Made by a program: the position numbers and the translations under genes
NCBI GenBank assembly: GCA_040905475.1
Contig: JBBDRM010000073.1
Location: 761 to 35,528, forward strand
Length of the DNA stretch: 34,768 bases
DNA from: Actinomycetota bacterium
GTDB taxonomy: Bacteria > Actinomycetota > AC-67
Reading direction: 5' to 3'
The notes under the pieces: generated by a model
Told to the model about the DNA's origin: nothing
The model's input: the letters and a program-made list of their open reading frames with translations, nothing else
Databases searched by the model: none
Part shown: positions 16,387 to 23,935 of the stretch, one piece after another
Numbering within the stretch: the first letter of the stretch is position 1
Layout of the letters: every line of letters starts with the position of its first letter

Positions 16387-17313
16387 TTGGCCCGGCGAAC
16401 GAACGCTGCGCTCGAGAAAGTCGGCGTGCGGGTGGAGCGCGCCGGACCGCGACGCGTCATCGGGGTCACCGGCGACCCGCCCGAGCGGCTCGCTCGGATG
16501 TCTTCCTGCCCGACGCTCGACGAGCCGTCGGCCGCCATGGTGGAGAAGGCGAAGAGCATCTATTCCTATTCGTTCCCCATCTCCGCCGACTCGAGGCTCA
16601 GTCGCGAGGAGATCGACCGGCGGGTAGACGAAGCCTTCTGGGCGTCTCCGTACGAGTTCGGCGGCAGACGCGTCCCGAACAAGATCGGGGGCGCTCCGTT
16701 CGGAGGCTACGAGCATCGGCGCTTCATGCACATGTTCCCCGCGCTGCTCTCCGTCACGGGGGGCTCGCTCGAGGGTCGCACGGTCCTCGACGTCGCGAGC
16801 CACGTGGGATTCTGGTCGGTCCAAGCACGGGCGGCCGGCGCCGATCGAGTCGTTGGGGTGGAGGCTGCCGCTAAGAGCGTCGAGGTGGCGAAGTTCGTTC
16901 TCCAGATCACCGGCCTCGACCGGATCTCCTTCCAGCAGCAGAACGCGTACGACATCTCGCCCGAGGATCCCGGCGTCTTCGACATCACCTTGTACCTTGG
17001 GTTGCTCTACCACCTCGACAAGCCGGTCTCCGCGCTCGAACGTCTCGCCGCCGTCACAAAGCAGCTCGCCGTCGTCGACACGCAGGTGGTGCCGAGTTCA
17101 TGGCCGGTGTGTCTCCTGGGCCCCGAATACGAGCATGAAGAGGGGGAGTCGTTCCATTCGAATGTGCTCAAGATGCTCCCGTCCCGTGGGGCCGTCGTGA
17201 TGATGTTGAAGCACGCGGGGTTCCGCGAGGTCTTCTACGTGCCCAAAGGAACCAAGGACCTTCCACAGTCGTATCGCGAGGACCGCCGGGAGACATTCAT
17301 CGCCCTCAAGTAG
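16387..17313 (+). CDS. SAM-dependent methyltransferase (class I)
   Basis: Rossmann methyltransferase of about 308 residues; substrate unknown. The SAM site is VLDVASHVGFWSVQARAAGADRVVGVEA, where DVASHVGFW replaces the usual glycine-rich DxGxGxG and resembles the DUF1698/CmoB-like group. FDITLYLGLLYHLDKPVSALERLAAVT is motif IV and following. An N-terminal extension precedes the fold, including SREEIDRRVDEAFWASPYEFGG. The start is uncertain. Coding character extends upstream to about 16360, and I chose TTG at 16387; GTG at 16426 or ATG at 16498 are alternatives. GAGGAGG at 16336-16342 runs straight into an ATG that is out of frame, so a sequence error near the 5' end cannot be excluded. It is divergent from the SGNH gene and ends 22 nt from the convergent SDR gene. 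Confidence 0.75.
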   Translation: MARRTNAALEKVGVRVERAGPRRVIGVTGDPPERLARMSSCPTLDEPSAAMVEKAKSIYSYSFPISADSRLSREEIDRRVDEAFWASPYEFGGRRVPNKIGGAPFGGYEHRRFMHMFPALLSVTGGSLEGRTVLDVASHVGFWSVQARAAGADRVVGVEAAAKSVEVAKFVLQITGLDRISFQQQNAYDISPEDPGVFDITLYLGLLYHLDKPVSALERLAAVTKQLAVVDTQVVPSSWPVCLLGPEYEHEEGESFHSNVLKMLPSRGAVVMMLKHAGFREVFYVPKGTKDLPQSYREDRRETFIALK

Positions 17314-17335
17314 CCGACCGTCGGCGGTCGCCGGG

Positions 17336-18127
17336 TCAGCCCACCCTCGCGCCCTGCCCTCCGTCAACCGGCAGCAACGCCCCGGTTATGAAGCTCGCGT
17401 CGTCGGATGCCAGGAAGAGGGCCGCCTTCGCGACGTCCCAAGCAGTCCCCATGCCGCCGAGCGGCACGGCGGCGTCCCGCTCCCGGATCAGCTGTGCCTT
17501 GGGGATGCCGCGCGCCGCCGCGATGGACTCGATCGCCATCGGCGTGTTCATCAGGCCCGGCAGGATCGCGTTGCAGCGGATCCCGTAACGGGCGTTACCC
17601 ATCGCGATCTGCTGCGTGAGCGCGTTCACCCCAGCCTTCGACACCTTGTACGCGGCCATCCCGGTCGCGGCGACGGAGGCCAGGGAGGAGATGTTCACGA
17701 TCGCCCCGGAGTGCTGCTCGCGCATCACCGGTAGCACGTGCTTGCAGGCGAGGAACATCGCGGTGAGGTTCACGTCGATGATCCGCTGCCAGGACTCCAG
17801 CTCGAGGTGCGTGACGCCGCTGTCCCCTGCCCCGATGCCCACGTTGTTGTGAAGCACGTCGATGCGGCCGAACTCCTCGACGCAGCCGGCGGCAACCGCA
17901 CGGCAGTCGTCCTCGCGCGTGATGTCGGCTTCGAAGGCGATCGCCGTGCCGCCCTCGGCGGCGATCATCTCCTGGGTCTCGGCCGCCGAATCTCGTCGCC
18001 GGTCGACCAACAAGACGCTTGCTCCTTCGCGAGCGAAAAGGATCGCGGTCGCGCGCCCGTTGCCGATGGTGTCGCCGGGCGTCTGACCGGCGCCGGCAAC
18101 GACGGCCACCTTCCCCTCGAGCCTCAT
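17336..18127 (-). CDS. Short-chain dehydrogenase/reductase (SDR)
   Basis: NAD(P)-dependent oxidoreductase of 263 residues. Classical SDR elements are present: Asn120 in IIDVNLTA, the serine in NISSLAS (147-148), and Tyr160/Lys164 in AYKVSK. HNNVG takes the place of NNAG. Asp42 after the second strand (LLVDRRR) suggests NAD preference. The nucleotide loop AGAGQTPGDTIGNGRATA is longer than the usual TGxxxGxG. The start is ATG at 18127, which overlaps the stop of the upstream decarboxylase-like gene in ATGA, so the two are coupled. A longer open frame back to 18340 runs over that gene and is not coding. The C-terminal GALLPVDGGQ is standard. The substrate is unknown. Confidence 0.88.
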   Translation of the reverse strand: MRLEGKVAVVAGAGQTPGDTIGNGRATAILFAREGASVLLVDRRRDSAAETQEMIAAEGGTAIAFEADITREDDCRAVAAGCVEEFGRIDVLHNNVGIGAGDSGVTHLELESWQRIIDVNLTAMFLACKHVLPVMREQHSGAIVNISSLASVAATGMAAYKVSKAGVNALTQQIAMGNARYGIRCNAILPGLMNTPMAIESIAAARGIPKAQLIRERDAAVPLGGMGTAWDVAKAALFLASDDASFITGALLPVDGGQGARVG

Positions 18128-18678
18128 GCCGGGAACCCCGGCACGTCCGGGTCGAGCTGCACACCGAACGAGTTCAATGCCATGGACACCAGCGTGTATT
18201 GCCCGACGGCGAAGACGAGGTCCATGAGCTGCTGCGTGGAGTAGCGCTCGCCCAGAGCCTTCCAGGTCTCGTCGCCGACGATGTGATCGTCGTGGAGCTC
18301 GTCGGCGGCGCGCAGCAGCGTCGCGTCGAACGGATCCCATCCGGGAGCCTCGGGTCCGAGCGTCACGCGGTCGATCTCATCGTCGGTGAGGCCAGCGGCG
18401 CGGCCGATCACGACGTGCTGCCCCCATTCGTACTCGGCACGGCACCGCCACCCGGTGCGCAGGATCAGCAACTCGCGCTCGCGCGGCGGCAAGCTCGATT
18501 TGAACAGGACGTGGTTGCCGAACACGAGCCAGCGCTTGAGCAGTTTCGGATGATGGATGAACGTGCGGAAGATGTTGACCGCCGGGCCAAGCGACGTGCC
18601 GCCGAGCAGCTCGCGGGCCTCGTCGGTCAGCATCGATGGGTCGGTCACGGGCGGGATACGCGGTGTCGACAATCGCAT
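18124..18678 (-). CDS. Carboxymuconolactone decarboxylase / AhpD-like protein
   Basis: A 184-residue all-helical protein of the CMD/AhpD fold. The core LPPRERELLILRTGWRCRAEYEWGQHVVIG is the family hallmark. It has a single cysteine (CRAE) where AhpD peroxidases have CxxC, so a thiol peroxidase cycle of the AhpD type is unlikely. The EYEWGQH residues match the gamma-carboxymuconolactone decarboxylase-like branch common in actinobacteria, most members of which have no known reaction. The ATG at 18678 follows AGGAGGCG. It is translationally coupled to the SDR gene, which points to a shared catabolic or tailoring step. Confidence 0.85.
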   Translation of the reverse strand: MRLSTPRIPPVTDPSMLTDEARELLGGTSLGPAVNIFRTFIHHPKLLKRWLVFGNHVLFKSSLPPRERELLILRTGWRCRAEYEWGQHVVIGRAAGLTDDEIDRVTLGPEAPGWDPFDATLLRAADELHDDHIVGDETWKALGERYSTQQLMDLVFAVGQYTLVSMALNSFGVQLDPDVPGFPA

Positions 18679-18722
18679 GGGCTCGCCTCCTAAGGCCGGT
18701 CCGGGCCCCGTCGGGAGCGGGA

Positions 18723-18728
18723 ATCATA
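18723..18728 (-). promoter_or_regulatory. -10 box of the CMD-SDR operon
   Basis: TATGAT on the minus strand, five of six consensus bases, 44 nt upstream of the ATG at 18678. No convincing -35 is seen at 16-18 bp. Confidence 0.4.
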
Positions 18729-18781
18729 GAACGGACACGCGCGACAACGGCCGGGGCCGGCCCCGCGGACCGGTTCGCACG

Positions 18782-18819
18782 TTTACACGGAATTTACGAA
18801 CAGGAAACGGTCGCGAAAC
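18782..18819 (+). promoter_or_regulatory. GlnR-like operator: four pentamers at 11-bp spacing upstream of glnA
   Basis: TTTAC (18782), TTTAC (18793), GAAAC (18804) and GAAAC (18815) each begin exactly 11 bp after the previous one, with 6-bp spacers. The published actinobacterial GlnR site is gTnAc-n6-GaAAc repeated with the same spacing. The middle pair (TTTAC-n6-GAAAC) and the last GAAAC fit it well, while the second TTTAC does not fit the b position. The array ends 36 bp before the likely -35 box of glnA, a usual place for an activator. Regulator identity is an inference. Confidence 0.5.
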
Positions 18820-18855
18820 GACGATGCCTTAGGTTTTTCTCAGCCTTTCACGCCT

Positions 18856-18884
18856 TTGCTCGTCCGAGCGGGCTGGTCTAGGCT
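18856..18884 (+). promoter_or_regulatory. Promoter of glnA
   Basis: TTGCTC (18856-18861), a 17-bp spacer and TAGGCT (18879-18884). The predicted start near 18891 leaves a leader of about 49 nt that contains the ribosome binding site GAGGGAGGGG. A weaker alternative -10 (TAGGTT, 18830-18835) lies just after the GlnR-like array. Confidence 0.5.
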
Positions 18885-18939
18885 CTCGCAGTCTTCGAGG
18901 GGCGTTCCGACAGGGAGCGGTTGAGAGGGAGGGGAAATC

Positions 18940-20370
18940 GTGGCCGAAACGGGCAGCATCAGTACGCCCAAGGAAGTCCTCAAGTACGCCAAGGATAACG
19001 AAGTCCAGATCGTCGACTTCCGATTCACCGACCTTCCCGGCTTGACGCAGCACTTCTCGGTGCCGATCAAGCAGCTGACCGAAGACGGCTTCGAAGAGGG
19101 GTACGGCTTCGACGGCTCTTCGATCCGCGGGTTCCAGCAGATCCAGGAGTCGGACATGCTCCTGATGCCGGACCCGAAGACCGCGGTGATCGATCCGTTC
19201 ATGCAGCACAAGACGCTCCTGATCAACTGCTTCGTCAAGGACCCGGTCACCGGCGAGTCGTACACGCGCGACCCGCGCTACATCGCGAAGAAGGCCGAGG
19301 ACCACCTCAAGGGATCGGGCATCGCCGATATCTCGTACTGGGGTCCCGAGGCGGAGTTCTACATCTTCGACGAGGCGCGCTTCGACCAGAACCAGCACTC
19401 GGGTTACTACTTCATCGATTCCACCGAAGGTGCCTGGGGTTCCGGCGACCCCGGGAGCCGCGGGTATCGCCCCCGATACAAGGAGGGCTACTTCCCGGTC
19501 CCGCCGATGGATCAGTACCAGGACCTTCGCAGCGAGATGGTCCTGACCATGGAGAAGTGCGGGATCGAGATCGAGGTCCAGCACCACGAGGTCGGCACCG
19601 CCGGCCAGGCGGAGATCGACATGCGCTACGACACCCTGCTGGCGATGGCCGACAAGGTGATGCTCTACAAGTACATCGTCAAGAACGTCGCGTGGCGGCA
19701 TGGGAAGACGGCGACGTTCATGCCGAAGCCGCTCTTCATGGACAACGGCTCGGGCATGCACACCCATCAATCGCTGTGGCGCAACGGCGAGAACCTCATG
19801 TGGGACGAGACCGGCTACGCGCAGCTGTCGGACCTCGCACGCTGGTACATCGGGGGGCTCCTGGCCCACGCGCCGGCGTTGCTGGCGTTCGCGGCGCCCA
19901 CGACGAACTCGTACCGCCGGCTCGTGCCGGGCTACGAGGCGCCGATCAACCTCGTCTATTCGCAGCGCAACCGCTCCGCGTGCGTGCGGATCCCCGTCTA
20001 CTCGAAGTCGATCGCTGCCAAGCGTATCGAATTCCGGACGCCGGACCCGTCGTGCAACCCCTACCTGTCCTTCGCGGCGTGTTTGCAGGCCGGGCTCGAC
20101 GGAGTGCGGAACAAGATCGAGCCGCCGGAGCCGCTCGACAAGGACCTCTACGACCTCGAGCCGGACGAGAAGGCTCAGGTTCAGCAGGTCCCCGGCTCGC
20201 TGGAAGAGGTCCTCAACGCGCTCGAGGCCGACAACGAGTGGCTGCTCGAAGGCGGCGTGTTCACCGAGGACGTCATCGAGACGTGGCTCGACTACAAGCG
20301 AACGAAGGAGCTCGACGCGATCCGTCTGCGTCCGCACCCGCACGAATTTTCTTTGTATTTCGATATCTGA
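18940..20370 (+). CDS. glnA: Glutamine synthetase, type I-beta, adenylylation-regulated
   Basis: Makes glutamine from glutamate, ammonia and ATP as a dodecamer; the main ammonia-assimilation enzyme. The 476-residue protein has the beta-grasp domain ([13 protein letters not shown]), metal-binding glutamates in the GPEAEFYIF and [13 protein letters not shown] blocks, the ATP-site [18 protein letters not shown], glutamate-site residues in [12 protein letters not shown], and [13 protein letters not shown]. Tyr404 in DLYDLEP is the adenylylation site, matching the GlnE encoded at 25.6-28.5 kb. The insertion [15 protein letters not shown] is also typical of the beta type. The start is GTG at 18940 after GAGGGAGGGG. 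It is a single-gene unit with its own promoter, a GlnR-like array and a strong terminator. Confidence 0.97.
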   Translation: MAETGSISTPKEVLKYAKDNEVQIVDFRFTDLPGLTQHFSVPIKQLTEDGFEEGYGFDGSSIRGFQQIQESDMLLMPDPKTAVIDPFMQHKTLLINCFVKDPVTGESYTRDPRYIAKKAEDHLKGSGIADISYWGPEAEFYIFDEARFDQNQHSGYYFIDSTEGAWGSGDPGSRGYRPRYKEGYFPVPPMDQYQDLRSEMVLTMEKCGIEIEVQHHEVGTAGQAEIDMRYDTLLAMADKVMLYKYIVKNVAWRHGKTATFMPKPLFMDNGSGMHTHQSLWRNGENLMWDETGYAQLSDLARWYIGGLLAHAPALLAFAAPTTNSYRRLVPGYEAPINLVYSQRNRSACVRIPVYSKSIAAKRIEFRTPDPSCNPYLSFAACLQAGLDGVRNKIEPPEPLDKDLYDLEPDEKAQVQQVPGSLEEVLNALEADNEWLLEGGVFTEDVIETWLDYKRTKELDAIRLRPHPHEFSLYFDI

Positions 20371-20393
20371 TCGACGCTCGAAGGCTCAACCGG

Positions 20394-20424
20394 AGAACCC
20401 CGGCCGCACGGCGGGGGTTCTTTG
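20394..20424 (+). terminator. Intrinsic terminator of glnA
   Basis: Stem arms GAACCCCG (20395-20402) and CGGGGTTC (20413-20420) with a GC-rich loop and a TTT tail. It begins about 24 nt after the glnA stop and ends just before the stop of the convergent SnoaL gene, so it may serve both directions. Confidence 0.75.
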
Positions 20425-20426
20425 CG

Positions 20427-20816
20427 TCAGCTCCAGAACTCGTCGAACGCGTATTGGTCTTCTGGGACCAACCAGACATCCACGAGCTTGCCGTCGCGTG
20501 CGTGCGCGATGACGACGCGGTTCATGTCGAGCGTCCGGTCGCCCCTTCGAGCGGTGACGCGGTCGAGCCCAACCATGTGCCGGCCGTCTCCCAGTATCTC
20601 GTGCACGTGGAACGTGAGCGTCCCGTCCGTCATCTCCCTCAGCCGGCCGAACCGGGTCACGATCTCGTCCCCGCCGGAGAAGGCTCCGGCGATCAGGCTC
20701 TCGCCGGGGGTGTGCCACGTGCAGTCCGCCAGCAGTTCGCGCAAGACATCGGCGTCCCCGGTATCGAACGCGTCGTAGAACCGGCGCATCATCTCGACGC
20801 CGTCGTCGTCCGCCAT
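20427..20816 (-). CDS. SnoaL-like (NTF2-fold) protein, second of a pair
   Basis: A 129-residue protein of the cystatin-like NTF2/SnoaL fold: an N-terminal helix VEMMRRFYDAFDTGDADVLRELLAD, the strand CTWHTPGESLIAGAFSGGDEI, and the C-terminal DMNRVVIAHARDGKLVDVWLVPEDQYAFDEFW. The fold serves as ketosteroid isomerase-like enzymes, polyketide cyclases or binding proteins; nothing here fixes the activity. The ATG at 20816 shares one base with the stop of the upstream paralogue (TGATG), so the two are coupled and may form a heterodimer. An open frame back to 20900 lies over that paralogue and is not coding. Confidence 0.8.
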   Translation of the reverse strand: MADDDGVEMMRRFYDAFDTGDADVLRELLADCTWHTPGESLIAGAFSGGDEIVTRFGRLREMTDGTLTFHVHEILGDGRHMVGLDRVTARRGDRTLDMNRVVIAHARDGKLVDVWLVPEDQYAFDEFWS

Positions 20817-21211
20817 CAGTCGGCCCAGAACGCGTCGGCTTGGCGGAGGTTCTCGAAGGAGAGCCATGCGTCGGTGATCACGGCCCCGTCGACGTGACAC
20901 ACGAGGCAGCCGTTCTGATCCAGCGTGCGACCTGGCCGAGAGGCGGAGATGTGATGCAGGCCCACGACGTGGTCTCCACTTCCGAGGAGCGCGTGCAGCT
21001 CGATCCTCACCGAATGCTGGGTCAGCTCACCCGTCAGCCGGAAGAGCTTGAGGATCTGGTCGGGGCCCCGGTGCACACCGGCGAATGCAGACCGTCCCGC
21101 GACGTGGAACTCCAGGTTCTCGCCGGCCAGCTGATACAGGCGCGAGGTGTCGCGGGCCATGAAGGCTTGATAAAAGCGCCGAACCACCGAGACGTTCGGG
21201 TGCTCCGCCAC
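20816..21211 (-). CDS. SnoaL-like (NTF2-fold) protein, first of a pair
   Basis: A 131-residue protein with the same layout as its downstream neighbour: VVRRFYQAFMARDTSRLYQLAGENLEFHVAG, then GPDQILKLFRLTGE, and the last strands CLVCHVDGAVITDAWLSFENLRQADAFW. The two look like diverged tandem duplicates. The start is GTG at 21211. TAGGCT (21224 to 21219, minus strand) ends 7 nt before it and there is no ribosome binding site, so the mRNA is probably leaderless. A long hairpin just upstream separates it from the repeat-protein operon. The function is unknown; the paired genes suggest a heteromeric small-molecule-binding protein. Confidence 0.8.
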   Translation of the reverse strand: MAEHPNVSVVRRFYQAFMARDTSRLYQLAGENLEFHVAGRSAFAGVHRGPDQILKLFRLTGELTQHSVRIELHALLGSGDHVVGLHHISASRPGRTLDQNGCLVCHVDGAVITDAWLSFENLRQADAFWAD

Positions 21212-21218
21212 GACCCCG

Positions 21219-21224
21219 AGCCTA
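21219..21224 (-). promoter_or_regulatory. -10 box of the SnoaL pair, leaderless arrangement
   Basis: TAGGCT on the minus strand, ending 7 nt before the GTG at 21211. The same hexamer and nearly the same distance are found at gcvT. Confidence 0.5.
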
Positions 21225-21249
21225 TCGCAGGACCGCGTCGGGCCGTATG

Positions 21250-21280
21250 GGTGGGAGACCGGCCTCGCCGGCCTCCCACC
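21250..21280 (-). terminator. Long hairpin between the repeat-protein gene and the SnoaL pair
   Basis: Arms 21250-21263 and 21267-21280 pair over 14 positions with one A-C mismatch and a 3-nt loop. It lies 11 nt past the stop of the minus-strand gene ending at 21291 and has no T tract. Termination is inferred from position and stability. Confidence 0.5.
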
Positions 21281-21290
21281 ACGCCCGACG

Positions 21291-23348
21291 CTAGGCGGGG
21301 CGCCGCATGGCAGGCACGCCCGCCGTCATAAGCAGCATCAACATGACCGCCCCGATGCCGAGCTTGATCATGGTCTCGAGGTTGCGCTTGGTGATCTCCC
21401 CGATCCGGAACACGTAGCTCGCCGAGCCATCGGCTCCTTCGGGTGGTCCGAAGACGAATGACTCTTCTGCCGCCCGCCGCTTCATTGCGTTGAGGGATGC
21501 GAGCGCCGCCGAGGCTTCCTGGAGACTGCCGCCGATCCCGGCTTGTATCACTTTGGTCCCGTTCTCCGACAGCTGACCTTGCCCGTCGCCGATCTTGCTG
21601 GCAGCGGCCTGGGCATCTGACGTCCCGCCGGCGATCTGATCCACCCCGTCGGCAAGGTTCTGCGAGCCCGACAGGAGCTGGCTGGCGCCGTCGGTGAGCG
21701 TGTCCTCCGTGCCGACCGATCCGATGCCGGAGATCACCTGTGCCAGCCCGCCCGCAACCGCGTCCAGGCCTTCGATCACTCCCGGGCTGTTGGGGTCGCC
21801 GGACTTGAGCCCCGCCTTCACCTGCTGCACGCCGGCCGTGACGGCCGTCACGCCGGCCGACAGTTGCCCGACCGCTCCGATCGCGGCGGACAGACCGCCG
21901 GAGACCTGATCGAGCCCAGCCTTGGCAGCGTCGGTGCCGGCCTCGAGCGAGGCCAAGCCGGGCAGGGTCACCGTGCTCAAGCCGTGACTCGAGTTGAGAG
22001 CCGAGTCCAGCAGAGGACAGGCTGGATTGAGCGAGCCCGGACAGCCCAGCGTGGCTGATGCGCCTTGGATCTCCGCGATCGACCCGCCGAGCGCCGCTTG
22101 GAGACCGACGAGCGCGGTCTTGGCTTGGGTGAGCCCGGCGTTGACCTGATCGACGCCACCCTTCGCCGCCGCAAGCCCGGTCGGTGCGCCGAGCTGCCCG
22201 AGACCGCCGGAGACCTGCGCGAGACCGTTGAGGATCGTGCCCGCCGTGCCGGCGCTACCGAGCCCGACGAGCATCTCCTCGATCCCCGCCGCAAGCTCTT
22301 CGACGCCGGCCTTGATCGCCGGTACACCTGCCTGGGAGTCGCCGAGGTCCTCGAGCCCGCCGAGCACCTGACTCAGTCCGTCGACGATCGTGTCGGTCGT
22401 CCCGACGTCGCCGAGCCCGGTACGGGCCTCGACGATCCCCGCGTACAGCTGCGACAGCCCGTCGACCAGCTGCAGGGTGCCCTGCTCGAGCTTGCCGAGG
22501 TTCTCGTCGACGGCACCGACACCCTGGAACAACACGGTGCCTCCTTCGATCGTCTTCGCCGCGAGAGTGTCGGCGCCACCCGGAAGGAGCGGCTGGAACA
22601 CGATGCGGACCTCTCCCATCTCGAAGTCCTTGACGCGCCCGGCGAGTCGGATCGTCTGCGTCGAGGTGCCCACAATCGGAGCGAGGATCGCCGTGTAGGT
22701 GACGTGGCGGATCTGTTGATCGTCGGTCACGACCGACGCGCCGGGCGCGTCGATGCGCTCCCAGACGTCCGGGGTCAGCTCAAAGCTCGCCTGCCCGACG
22801 AACGGAACGTAGGTGTCGATGGGAGCGGTCACCGTCTCGCCCGCAGCGTTCGTTACCTCGAGGTTCTCCGTTTTGCGGGTCGTGTTGGCAAGCCGGTACT
22901 CGATCGCGATCTCACCGGAGTACCCGCGCACGTCGGCCGCCTTCACGGCCCGGTTGCCGATGAAGTACGTCGGCGTCACCGAGACCGGCAGCTTCGGTTT
23001 GATGTGCTGGGCGACCGTGAGCATCTCCTTCGAGCCCTTCACGTCCACGTCCCACGTGACGTTGGAGCCCGACGCCGAGGCCGGCCCCTCGAAACCGATC
23101 AAGTTGCGCAGCCCGGCCGAGGCGTTACGGTCCACGATCCGGATGCGCCCGTCCCCGTAGACGGAGAGCGCGTCCACAAGATCAACGCGCGTGATCGCGC
23201 CGTCCGCGTTGGTGCGCGCCGAGACGAGCTCACGGTCGACGGCCATGTCTGCGGTCACGACGGTCTCCGCCACTGCGCCGGCGGCGCCGAATCCCGCGAA
23301 CGAGAGGAGCAGTCCCAATGCCAGGATGGTGATCGTAGCTTTCCGCAT
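21291..23348 (-). CDS. Secreted, membrane-anchored protein with YhgE/Pip-like glycine-periodic repeats
   Basis: A 685-residue protein I cannot assign to a function. It has a signal peptide (1-28, MRKATITILALGLLLSFAGFG then AAGAVA), an extracytoplasmic beta-rich region of about 270 residues, and about 350 residues of heptad-like repeats (LxxGLxxLxxG, with GI, GV and GL turns). These resemble the 'X-Y-G' repeats of YhgE/Pip and ESX-linked membrane proteins. A unit beginning [LI]GxxGT and ending near G[LA][SA]Q occurs three times (around 22400, 22240 and 21700). A C-terminal helix (LGIGAVMLMLLMTAGVPAM) and the tail RRPA anchor it. One cysteine pair lies in the repeats (CPGSLNPAC). ATG at 23348 after GGGGGAGGGA, 2 nt past the stop of the membrane protein gene; the two form an operon. 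The open frame upstream to 23720 is not coding. Confidence 0.8.
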   Translation of the reverse strand: MRKATITILALGLLLSFAGFGAAGAVAETVVTADMAVDRELVSARTNADGAITRVDLVDALSVYGDGRIRIVDRNASAGLRNLIGFEGPASASGSNVTWDVDVKGSKEMLTVAQHIKPKLPVSVTPTYFIGNRAVKAADVRGYSGEIAIEYRLANTTRKTENLEVTNAAGETVTAPIDTYVPFVGQASFELTPDVWERIDAPGASVVTDDQQIRHVTYTAILAPIVGTSTQTIRLAGRVKDFEMGEVRIVFQPLLPGGADTLAAKTIEGGTVLFQGVGAVDENLGKLEQGTLQLVDGLSQLYAGIVEARTGLGDVGTTDTIVDGLSQVLGGLEDLGDSQAGVPAIKAGVEELAAGIEEMLVGLGSAGTAGTILNGLAQVSGGLGQLGAPTGLAAAKGGVDQVNAGLTQAKTALVGLQAALGGSIAEIQGASATLGCPGSLNPACPLLDSALNSSHGLSTVTLPGLASLEAGTDAAKAGLDQVSGGLSAAIGAVGQLSAGVTAVTAGVQQVKAGLKSGDPNSPGVIEGLDAVAGGLAQVISGIGSVGTEDTLTDGASQLLSGSQNLADGVDQIAGGTSDAQAAASKIGDGQGQLSENGTKVIQAGIGGSLQEASAALASLNAMKRRAAEESFVFGPPEGADGSASYVFRIGEITKRNLETMIKLGIGAVMLMLLMTAGVPAMRRPA

Positions 23349-23350
23349 GA

Positions 23351-23935
23351 CTAGATCCCTCCCCCTGCGGCAGTTGCGGGGCGGTCGCCCGTGTCGGACA
23401 GCTGGATCCGCGCCCGGAACGGGATCACCTCGCCGGCACGCTGCCGAGCCTCGATCGCGAGGATCCGAGAGGCGCCGTACGAGACGAGGAGACCGCCGAA
23501 CAGCGCGATAAGAACACTCGCCGCCGCCGCGGGTGCCTGGCCGTAGAACCCTGCCCGGTTCGCGCTCCAGATCGGCTCGTACGATGCGAAGAAGACGGCG
23601 AAGGCGATGAGCATCGGCGGGAGCTGGAACTGCCTCGGCAGGAACGACGCCATCAGGCCCATCGCGGCGACCGCGACGCCTACCATGATTCCGAAGGACA
23701 CCGGGATGAACGGCATCCACAGGCTCACGATGACGAACGCCCCGACGCCGATCGCGATACCGGCGAGGATGCTGAGCGACGTTCGGACGAGCCCGCGTCC
23801 GCGGGCGCCGAGAGGCGCGAGTGCCAACCCGACAGCGAACGGCCAGGCTTGGTCCAAGCCGAGCGTCGCCGCATGGGTGACGATGAGTCCCGCCGTTACC
23901 GCCAGCATCATCGTGCCCAGCAACATCTTGCGCAT
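23351..23935 (-). CDS. Small polytopic membrane protein of unknown function
   Basis: A 194-residue protein with about five or six hydrophobic helices, including MLLGTMMLAVTAGLIV, SILAGIAIGVGAFVIVSLWM, FGIMVGVAVAAMGLMASFL, PPMLIAFAVFFASYEPIW and SVLIALFGGLLVSYGASRI, and a cytosolic-looking basic and polar C-terminal tail. I do not recognise a family; the layout is reminiscent of DUF1097-type proteins. The ATG at 23935 has a strong ribosome binding site (GAGGAGGG). The same frame stays open upstream through the HTH sequence to 24115, so the HTH domain and this protein lie in one frame with no stop between them. It is followed after 2 nt by the repeat-protein gene. Confidence 0.75.
   Translation of the reverse strand: MRKMLLGTMMLAVTAGLIVTHAATLGLDQAWPFAVGLALAPLGARGRGLVRTSLSILAGIAIGVGAFVIVSLWMPFIPVSFGIMVGVAVAAMGLMASFLPRQFQLPPMLIAFAVFFASYEPIWSANRAGFYGQAPAAAASVLIALFGGLLVSYGASRILAIEARQRAGEVIPFRARIQLSDTGDRPATAAGGGI

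Noticed and set aside
23349-23720. Upstream extension of the repeat protein to 809 residues
   Set aside because: It overlaps the membrane protein gene in another frame. A strong ribosome binding site and signal peptide fix the start at 23348.
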